Of a DNA stretch of 10,038 bases, positions 4,579-10,038 are shown piece after piece. The stretch's first letter is position 1, and each line of letters begins with the position of its first letter. This DNA is from Clostridia bacterium. GTDB lineage: Bacteria > Bacillota_A > Clostridia > Christensenellales > CAG-138. The translations under genes were made by a program, and so were the position numbers. Below the pieces are notes generated by a model. The model was not told the DNA's origin. It was given only the letters and a program-made list of their open reading frames with translations, and did no database searches. The stretch lies in contig JAFZJT010000144.1 of NCBI GenBank assembly GCA_017553815.1, positions 1-10,038 of the forward strand, given 5' to 3'.

Positions 4579-6024
4579 GTGGCAACCACATCCATTTGGC
4601 GGATCAAGGGCTGGCTGGGGAGTGTAGTTATCTATATCGAAAACCCGGAGAAAACGGATAACCCCAAAATCTACGAGAAGCAGGGCATGACGGATGCGCA
4701 GGCGCAGAGCCTCATGGATGTTATCGAATACGCCGCGGACGGACAAAAGACCGAACACAGCGCACGGGAAGGCAGCATCACCGTCCGGCGTTTCGTATCC
4801 GGCGTGAACTGCTATCCGGGTACGGCAAGGGAGGAAATGATGGCGACAAAGCGCCGCTTCGGTAGGGAGGACGGCACGGTTGCCTATCACGGGTATCAGA
4901 GCTTTGCCCCCGGCGAAGCCATCCCGGAGATCGCACATGAGATCGGCGTGAAGCTGGCACAAAGGCTATGGGGCAAACGCTATCAGGTGCTTGTCGCCAC
5001 CCACCTTGACCATGAGAACCATCTGCACAATCATTTTGTGGTAAACACAGTTTCCTTTGTGGACGGGATCAAGTACCACCGCACGGGAAAGGACTACCGG
5101 GCCATGCGGGAGGCATCTGATGCGCTCTGCCGGGAATACGGTCTTTCCGTGATCGAAAACCCGCAGCCGGGAAAAGCGAAGCACTACGGCGAATGGCGGG
5201 CGGAGCAGGAAAACCGTCACACATGGCGGGGACTTATTAAGGCCGATGTGGATGAAGCGATCCTTGCCTCCATGACCGAGCGGCAGTTTTGGGACGCGTT
5301 CAAAAAGAAAGGCTATGAAATAAAAATCGGAAAAGATATTTCCGTTCGCCCGCAGGGCAAGGAGCGCTTTGTGCGCCTTGTGCGAAACTTCGGAGAGGAA
5401 TATTCCCTTCCACGAATAAGGGAGCGGATCATATCCCATGCGCGGGCGCGCCCCATGCCGGAAGCGGAACAGCGGAAGCAGCGGGAGGAATACCGCCGCG
5501 ATCTTTTGGACACGAAGAAAGCCACCGGCTTTCGGGCGCTCTATTACCACTACTGTTATCTCTTGGGCTTCTTCCCGCAAAGAAAGCCCGAAAAACAAAA
5601 ACACCTGCATTTTCTTCTCCGCGAGGACTTGTTGAAAATGGAGGCAATATCAGAAGAGGCAAGGCTGCTTGACCGGTGCGAAATCGACACCGTCTGGCAG
5701 CTTTCTTCATATAGAGCCGAGCTGGAGCAAAGGATCGAAACTGCAGCGGCAAGCCGAAGCGCACTTTACCGGAAACGGCGCAGCGCCGCCGTGAGATCGG
5801 ATGAAGAAAAGCTTGCGGCTGTCAAAGCGGAGATCGCGGCGCTTACGGCAGAGCTTAAAAAGCTCAGGAAGGAGGTGAAGCTTTGTGAAGGAATCGCTTT
5901 GCGCTCCGGCGCAATCCAAGAAAAGATAGAAGCCATCGAACAGGATGAGCAAACAAGAGAGGAGGATCTACGCAATGAACAGTTCAGGCGATGCGGCGGA
6001 ACAGGTCGTTCGGTTAAGCCTTGA
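4579..6024 (+). CDS. MOBP-type relaxase / mobilisation nuclease
   Basis: This is a 481-residue protein. The preferred start is GTG at 4579, with GAGG at 4569-4572 six bases upstream and the family-typical ATTSIWRIKGWLG following. An in-frame TTG at 4555 would only extend it into mobC. The N-terminal relaxase domain (about 10-260) has IYIENPEKT, with Y19 a candidate nicking tyrosine. The metal-binding histidine motif is in THLDHENHLHNHFVVN (H142, H148, H150 and H152). About 375-465 is a predicted coiled coil. Relaxases of this family cut one strand at oriT, stay covalently attached to the 5' end and pilot the strand through the secretion channel. The last 50 bases overlap the pcfB gene in another frame, so the two are translationally linked. 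The final 20 or so residues are encoded within that overlap. Confidence 0.92.
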   Translation: MATTSIWRIKGWLGSVVIYIENPEKTDNPKIYEKQGMTDAQAQSLMDVIEYAADGQKTEHSAREGSITVRRFVSGVNCYPGTAREEMMATKRRFGREDGTVAYHGYQSFAPGEAIPEIAHEIGVKLAQRLWGKRYQVLVATHLDHENHLHNHFVVNTVSFVDGIKYHRTGKDYRAMREASDALCREYGLSVIENPQPGKAKHYGEWRAEQENRHTWRGLIKADVDEAILASMTERQFWDAFKKKGYEIKIGKDISVRPQGKERFVRLVRNFGEEYSLPRIRERIISHARARPMPEAEQRKQREEYRRDLLDTKKATGFRALYYHYCYLLGFFPQRKPEKQKHLHFLLREDLLKMEAISEEARLLDRCEIDTVWQLSSYRAELEQRIETAAASRSALYRKRRSAAVRSDEEKLAAVKAEIAALTAELKKLRKEVKLCEGIALRSGAIQEKIEAIEQDEQTREEDLRNEQFRRCGGTGRSVKP

Positions 6025-6787
6025 GGGTACGGAAGTTGCCCTGAAGCTCACCGGCGCAGCGGCCAAAAATATCGCCGCCGCACTCTACACCATCTTCAAA
6101 AACAAGGATAAGACCAAAACCGCAGGCCATCAGCGGCTTGCAGGTATGCTCAAATCAGGGAAGGAGCTGAAAGTGTTTTCGCTGCCGGAGGAGCATCTGC
6201 GCCAATTCACAAGGGAAGCCAAACGCTACGGCGTGGTCTACTGCGCCCTGCGCGGAAAGAATGCGCCCCCGGACGGGCTGACGGACATCATGGTACGCGC
6301 AGAGGATGCAGCTAAGATCAACCGGATCGTGGAACGCTTCAAGCTGGCCACCGTCGATACGGCATCCATCAAGCATGAGATCGAAAAGAGCCGTGCGGAA
6401 AAAGAAAAAACCGAAGCGCAGCCTGCACCGGACAAGGGTGTGCAGGAAAAGGACGAGCCGGAGCGGGTATTGGACGATCTCATGGAGAAGCCCAAAAACA
6501 GGGAGGCAAAGGAGCCGGTAAACCCCACTGCGGCACGGATGGAAAAATCCCCTCCGTCCGCGCCTATCTCCGAGATGCGATCCAAAGCCGCCGAGGGTAC
6601 TGCTAAAAAGCAGGAGGATCGCCCGTCCGTCCGTGAGGCGCTGCGGGAGATCAAGGCGGCAAGAAAAGAAAAGGAGGCGGCTTCGCCCGCACGGGAGGAG
6701 GCTCCAAAGAAAAAGGATGCTTCTCCCAAAGTGAACGAGCATATCAGACCGCCGCAGAAGAAAAAACCGAAAGCGAAAGGAAGGTAA
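5975..6787 (+). CDS. pcfB: PcfB / DUF3801 family protein
   Basis: This is a 270-residue protein. The ATG at 5975 is chosen because AGAGGAGG (5958-5965) lies nine bases upstream and the family usually begins MNSSGDAAEQVVR. An in-frame ATG at 5945 would add ten residues but lacks such a site. The conserved DUF3801 domain covers about 1-140, including SLEGTEVALKLTGAAAK and a GKELKVFSL strand. From about 140 to the end it is low-complexity, rich in Lys, Glu, Ala and Pro, with RPSVREALREIKAARKE and a very basic final tail. In enterococcal pCF10, PcfB is an accessory factor that works with the VirD4-type protein PcfC, bridging substrate and coupling protein. The same job is inferred here, with a VirD4-type gene three genes downstream. 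Confidence 0.85.
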   Translation: MNSSGDAAEQVVRLSLEGTEVALKLTGAAAKNIAAALYTIFKNKDKTKTAGHQRLAGMLKSGKELKVFSLPEEHLRQFTREAKRYGVVYCALRGKNAPPDGLTDIMVRAEDAAKINRIVERFKLATVDTASIKHEIEKSRAEKEKTEAQPAPDKGVQEKDEPERVLDDLMEKPKNREAKEPVNPTAARMEKSPPSAPISEMRSKAAEGTAKKQEDRPSVREALREIKAARKEKEAASPAREEAPKKKDASPKVNEHIRPPQKKKPKAKGR

Positions 6788-6791
6788 GATT

Positions 6792-7688
6792 ATGAACAAT
6801 TTAGATGATCTGTTTGATGTGCAGCCCAAAGAGGGCTTCGGAAATGAGCCCTTCGATGTGGATGCATGGGCGGCAAAGAAGCAGGCGGAGAGGCAGGATG
6901 CCTACAACACCGCGGAAGCCGCCGCTCTTGAGATCAGCACGGACGGCAATAAGTTCAGAAACTATTTGGACGTTAAGGCGCGTTTCATCCAGCATTCCGC
7001 CACCAACGCGCTTATCATCTACGCCGTAAGTCCCCAGGCAACGGAGATCCGCGACTTTAACGGCTGGAAAGACCTCGGCGCTTCCATTAAAAGGGATCAG
7101 AAAGCGATCCCCATTTTGGAGCCGGGCGACACCTATACCCGTGAGGACGGCAGCATCGGCACGAGCTGGAATGTGCGCAAGGTCTTTGACATTTCGCAGA
7201 CTACGGCGCGCGTTCGTCAAAGACCGCAGCAGCGATACGACGACAGAGCGCTTCTTACGGCGATGATCGGGAAATCCCCCGTTCCGGTAACGGGCGTGGA
7301 TGAACTCCCCGATAACATGGGCGCGTATTACGACCATGAGCAGCAGGTCATTTTCGTGCGCCGCGGCATGGAAGCCCATGACATCTTCCGCAGCCTCTCC
7401 AAAGAGATCGCCCACGCGGAGCTTGCAGGGACGAACCCCGACTATAACCGCAGGGATGCGGGCTTTTCCGCCTACTGCATTTCCTACGTTATCGGCAAAC
7501 GCTACGGCATCGACGTGAGCGCCTACGATTTCTCGCGTATGCCCGAAAGCTTTCGGGAAGCAGATCCCAAGGACATCCGCGCCGTGCTGAACGAGATCGG
7601 TGATGTGGCAAAGGATGTGACCGGGCGTATGCACCGCGAGCTGGAGAAAGCCAAAACTCCGAGGACAAACGATAAGGAGCGCGGATGA
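6792..7688 (+). CDS. ArdC-like antirestriction-type protein with degenerate zinc motif
   Basis: This is a 298-residue protein. GGAAGG at about 6779-6784 precedes the ATG by seven bases. The N-terminal half (about 38-145) matches the ArdC single-stranded-DNA-binding domain: FRNYLDVKARFIQHSATNAL, then DFNGWKDLG and KAIPILEPG, ending in WNVRKVFDISQT. The C-terminal half resembles the ArdC metalloprotease domain. However, where the family has HExxH this protein reads KEIAH (204-208), so the first zinc ligand is lysine. The usual downstream acidic ligand also appears absent in DAGFSAYCISYVIGKRYGID (222-241). ArdC proteins bind incoming single-stranded DNA and protect it in the recipient. This copy probably keeps DNA binding without proteolysis. 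The stop overlaps the next start (ATGA at 7685-7688). Confidence 0.82.
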   Translation: MNNLDDLFDVQPKEGFGNEPFDVDAWAAKKQAERQDAYNTAEAAALEISTDGNKFRNYLDVKARFIQHSATNALIIYAVSPQATEIRDFNGWKDLGASIKRDQKAIPILEPGDTYTREDGSIGTSWNVRKVFDISQTTARVRQRPQQRYDDRALLTAMIGKSPVPVTGVDELPDNMGAYYDHEQQVIFVRRGMEAHDIFRSLSKEIAHAELAGTNPDYNRRDAGFSAYCISYVIGKRYGIDVSAYDFSRMPESFREADPKDIRAVLNEIGDVAKDVTGRMHRELEKAKTPRTNDKERG

Positions 7689-7876
7689 TGGAAAAGGAAG
7701 AAAAGCACATTTTGAAGCTTGACCGCTATGAACACGGCGTGGTGATCAATGCGCTCAACGAAATGCGAAACGGACTGATCGGAGAGGAACGCCCCACGGA
7801 CATTGTTGATGAGGTTCTCATAAAAACAATAGACTGTCCGGTCAAGAAGGTGCGAAGGCGCGATGCAGCAAGATAA
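7685..7876 (+). CDS. Conserved small protein of unknown function before virD4
   Basis: This protein has 63 residues from the ATG at 7685, or 62 from the adjacent ATG at 7688. AAGGAG (7674-7679) lies eight bases before the second ATG and five before the first, so either could be used. It reads KHILKLDRYEHGVVINALNEMRN early, then a charged middle with RPTDIVDEVLIKTID and a basic end (KKVRRRDAAR). I recognise similar short proteins at the same place in Tn1549-type ICEs, but know no established function. It overlaps the ArdC-like gene by four bases and the VirD4-type gene by 14 bases, so it is almost certainly translated with them. The helical, charged make-up suggests a small soluble adaptor. 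Confidence 0.75.
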   Translation: MMEKEEKHILKLDRYEHGVVINALNEMRNGLIGEERPTDIVDEVLIKTIDCPVKKVRRRDAAR

Positions 7877-9686
7877 AAGGGCGCTTCGCATTCTCTGCCT
7901 GTTCGGTATCCTGCCCGTGACATGGCTGGGGCTTATGATCGCCCCGGCCTTGTCCGAGGGGCTGATCGCTGTCATTGCCCGGTTTACGGAAGCAATGCGC
8001 GATCCTTTTCATATCGAGCTATGTGAGGACAGTTTGAAGGCTGTCCTTCTTTTGTTGTTCGTATATGGACTGCTCCTTGGCATCCACTTCTCCACCCGCA
8101 GGAACTATCGGCGCGGTGAGGAACACGGCTCGGCAAAGTGGGGCGATGCCGGAGCCGTCAGCAGGAAATACCGGGCAAAGCAGCCTTCGGAAAATAAGCT
8201 CTTTACGCAGCACATCGGCATGGGCTTGGACGGCAGGAAGCACCTGCGCAATCTGAACACCATCGTGGTGGGCGGAAGCGGCGCGGGTAAAACACGCTTT
8301 TACGCCAAGCCCAATCTCTGTCAGGCAAACACTTCTTTTGTGGTGCTTGATCCAAAGGGCGAGCTGCTCCGCGATACAGGCTTCCTTCTTGAGCATGAGG
8401 GCTACGAGGTGCGGGTGCTGGATCTTCTGAGCATGGAAAAAAGCCATTGCTATAACCCTTTCTTCTATTTAAGGGACGATAACGATGTGCAAAGGCTTGT
8501 GACCAATCTGTTCAAATCCACCACGCCAAAGGGAAGTCAGACACAAGATCCATTTTGGGATACGGCGGCCTCCATGCTGCTGCTTGCGCTGATCTTCTAT
8601 CTGCACCACGAAGCGCCGCAGGATGAGCAAAACTTCCCGATGGTCATGGAAATGCTTCGCGCCGGTGAAGTGCGGGAGGAGGACGACAGCTATCAATCCC
8701 CGCTGGACGAGCTGTTTGAAAGGCTTGAGATGCGAGAGCCCGATCATATCGCCGTGAAGTATTACAAGGATTATCACAGCGGCAGCGCCAAAACGCTTAA
8801 ATCCATTCAAATCACCCTTGCGGCAAGGCTTGAGAAGTTTAACCTTGAGAGCCTTGCTTCTCTTACGGCGACGGACGAGCTGGAGCTTTCGAGCCTCGGA
8901 GAAAAGAAGGTGGCGCTGTTTGCGCTGATCCCCGACAACGACACCAGCTTCAACTTCCTTGTGTCGATCCTTTACACCCAGCTATTTCAGCAGCTTTTCC
9001 ATTCGGCGGATCACAAATACGGCGGCAGGCTTCCCGTTCATGTCCATTTTCTCATGGACGAGTTTGCGAATGTGAGCCTGCCGGAGGACTTCGATAAGAT
9101 CCTCTCCGTCATGCGCTCCCGCGAGGTGTCGGTATCCATCATCCTGCAAAACATGGCGCAGATCAAGGCGCTGTATGAAAAGCAATGGGAAAGTATCGTG
9201 GGCAACTGCGACAGCTTCCTTTATTTGGGCGGCAACGAGCAATCCACCCACAAGTATGTTTCGGAGCTGCTCGGAAAAGCCACCATCGACACCAACACCT
9301 ACGGCAAAAGCACGGGGCGGAACGGCAATTACAGCACCAATTTTCAGATCACGGGGCGCGAGCTTTTGGATGCTGCGGAGGTGCGGCTTTTGGACAACCA
9401 AAACGCCATCCTCTTTATTCGCGGCGAAAAGCCGGTGCTGGATGAAAAGTACAACATCCTGAAGCACCCGAAGGTAGCGCTCACTACGGACGGGAAAGCA
9501 GAACCCTATCGGCACGGCACTGCGGAAAACGCGGTCGCCACCGTTTCCTTTGCACAGGTGGGCGAAGCCATATCCTTTGCGGCGGAGGAAACGGAAACCA
9601 TGTATGAAATTCTCTCCGATGAGGAGCTGGAAGAAAAATTAAAAACACAGGAGGAACAAAAACATGTTCAACAAGAAAACCATTAA
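7863..9686 (+). CDS. VirD4-like type IV coupling protein (TraG/VirD4 ATPase)
   Basis: This is a 607-residue protein. The ATG at 7863 overlaps the previous gene by 14 bases, with GAAGG motifs at 7846-7850 and 7854-7858 upstream. Two membrane segments lie at about 9-38 and 57-76, anchoring the protein. Walker A is VVGGSGAGKTRF (GGSGAGKT at 137-144), and FVVLDPKGELLRDTG follows. Walker B is VHVHFLMDEFANV (392-404), with a SREVSVSIILQN motif at about 419-430 after it. The C-terminus is acidic and Gln-rich. It is a complete VirD4-like protein, like the C. difficile CD1115 family. Coupling proteins form hexameric ATPases at the inner face of the channel, accept the relaxase-DNA complex and drive export. 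It overlaps the downstream gene by 23 bases. Confidence 0.95.
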   Translation: MQQDKRALRILCLFGILPVTWLGLMIAPALSEGLIAVIARFTEAMRDPFHIELCEDSLKAVLLLLFVYGLLLGIHFSTRRNYRRGEEHGSAKWGDAGAVSRKYRAKQPSENKLFTQHIGMGLDGRKHLRNLNTIVVGGSGAGKTRFYAKPNLCQANTSFVVLDPKGELLRDTGFLLEHEGYEVRVLDLLSMEKSHCYNPFFYLRDDNDVQRLVTNLFKSTTPKGSQTQDPFWDTAASMLLLALIFYLHHEAPQDEQNFPMVMEMLRAGEVREEDDSYQSPLDELFERLEMREPDHIAVKYYKDYHSGSAKTLKSIQITLAARLEKFNLESLASLTATDELELSSLGEKKVALFALIPDNDTSFNFLVSILYTQLFQQLFHSADHKYGGRLPVHVHFLMDEFANVSLPEDFDKILSVMRSREVSVSIILQNMAQIKALYEKQWESIVGNCDSFLYLGGNEQSTHKYVSELLGKATIDTNTYGKSTGRNGNYSTNFQITGRELLDAAEVRLLDNQNAILFIRGEKPVLDEKYNILKHPKVALTTDGKAEPYRHGTAENAVATVSFAQVGEAISFAAEETETMYEILSDEELEEKLKTQEEQKHVQQENH

Positions 9687-10029
9687 GAAGGAAACCTTGA
9701 AAAAAGGAAAGACCTCGCCCCTTTGCGGGAAAGGAAGGAAAGCCTTTCGCTTCTACTGCTCCGCAGTTCTCTGCGGGGCGCTTATCTTCGGCACGGCAAC
9801 GACAGCTTTCGCCGCAAACGATCCGATCAGCGTGGTCAACAATCTCTCCGACTTCATTTTCGGCTTGATCCGCGCCGTCGGCCTTATTCTCTTGGGATGG
9901 GGCATCGTTCAGGTCGGTCTTTCCTTCTCGAGCCACGATCCCTCCCAGCGAAGCAACGGCTTTCTCACCCTTGCGGGCGGTGTGGTCATTACCTTTGCAA
10001 AAGAAATTCTTACTCTTATCACCGGCTGA
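9664..10029 (+). CDS. Maff2-like small membrane protein, pilin-type mating-channel component
   Basis: This is a 121-residue protein. AGGAGG (9649-9654) lies nine bases before the ATG, and the gene overlaps virD4 by 23 bases. The basic N-terminus (1-29) is followed by a hydrophobic segment ending in TTAFAAND, a good signal-peptidase site after A50. The mature part of about 71 residues has two membrane spans (about 63-88 and 100-119) joined by a short polar loop, FSSHDPSQRSNG. Signal peptide plus two spans is the layout of VirB2/TrbC-type pilins, and Maff2-like proteins sit at this position in Tn1549-type ICEs. Some homologues may carry misleading names such as glutamyl-tRNA amidotransferase, but no enzyme motifs are present. 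Role in the mating channel is inferred from architecture and position. Confidence 0.75.
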   Translation: MFNKKTIKKETLKKGKTSPLCGKGRKAFRFYCSAVLCGALIFGTATTAFAANDPISVVNNLSDFIFGLIRAVGLILLGWGIVQVGLSFSSHDPSQRSNGFLTLAGGVVITFAKEILTLITG

Positions 10030-10032
10030 TTC

Positions 10033-10038
10033 GGGAGG
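10033..10038 (+). promoter_or_regulatory. Ribosome binding site of the next, out-of-window gene
   Basis: GGGAGG ends the window three bases after the TGA of the Maff2-like gene. It is a strong Shine-Dalgarno sequence, so another gene of the same operon, most likely a further mating-channel component, begins just beyond the window. Confidence 0.6.

Noticed and set aside
4966..5610. Minus-strand open frame opposite the relaxase gene
   Set aside because: It has no family match by eye and is fully covered by the relaxase, whose histidine motif lies in the same stretch.
6155..6829. Long minus-strand open frame opposite the PcfB gene
   Set aside because: It has a low-complexity make-up mirroring the Lys/Glu/Ala-rich plus-strand gene, no ribosome site or family resemblance, and lies opposite a well-supported gene.
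6801..7634. Long minus-strand open frame opposite the ArdC-like gene
   Set aside because: It is a codon-bias shadow of a clearly recognised gene. There is no recognisable domain, and every real neighbour is on the plus strand.
1..10038. CRISPR array, tRNA, rRNA, insertion sequence or integrase/att site
   Set aside because: No regularly spaced repeats, tRNA-like folds, transposase or integrase motifs or terminal repeats were seen. The ICE ends and integrase must lie outside the window.

Overview
The window is a stretch of the conserved transfer backbone of an integrative and conjugative element (ICE) of the Tn1549 / Clostridioides difficile CTn2-CTn4-CTn5 type. Every gene lies on the + strand, and neighbours are tightly packed or overlap. 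The set of families points to a Firmicutes host, probably a gut Clostridia-type anaerobe: a giant helicase C-terminus, XRE regulator, DUF3991/Toprim protein, DpnD/PcfM protein, DUF3789 membrane peptide, MobC, MOBP-type relaxase, PcfB/DUF3801, ArdC-like protein, VirD4 coupling protein and a Maff2-like membrane protein. Composition is moderate to fairly GC-rich, with strong AGGAGG-type ribosome binding sites. The species cannot be fixed from the sequence.

Region 1-1180 holds the C-terminal end of a very large SNF2-helicase-type protein and a small XRE-family regulator that ends in a short hairpin. Region 1180-2780 looks like an accessory cassette interrupting the backbone. It has a clear sigma-A promoter flanked by two near-identical 24-bp repeats, each containing an AAAGT-N3-ACTTT palindrome. 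Then come a DUF4143 AAA ATPase with a PD-(D/E)XK-like C-terminus, an imperfect hairpin and a strong intrinsic terminator.

Region 2777-4236 carries the DUF3991/Toprim protein, the DpnD/PcfM-like protein and the DUF3789 peptide. Between the last two, positions 3969-4044 contain three successive inverted repeats just upstream of mobC, the best candidate for the origin of transfer. Region 4233-6024 encodes MobC and the relaxase. Region 5975-10038 encodes PcfB, an ArdC-like protein with a degenerate zinc motif, a conserved 62/63-residue protein of unknown role, the VirD4-type coupling ATPase and a pilin-sized double-membrane-span protein. The window ends on the ribosome binding site of the next gene.

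Inferred working model: MobC and the relaxase assemble on and nick the oriT. PcfB links the processed DNA to the VirD4-type ATPase. The Maff2-like protein and genes beyond the window form the mating channel. The helicase, Toprim and ArdC-like proteins process or protect DNA during transfer or after entry. Most of the window is recognisable ICE backbone. The least explained parts are the ATPase cassette with its paired operator-like repeats, the oriT candidate with an overlapping small reading frame, and the conserved small protein before virD4.
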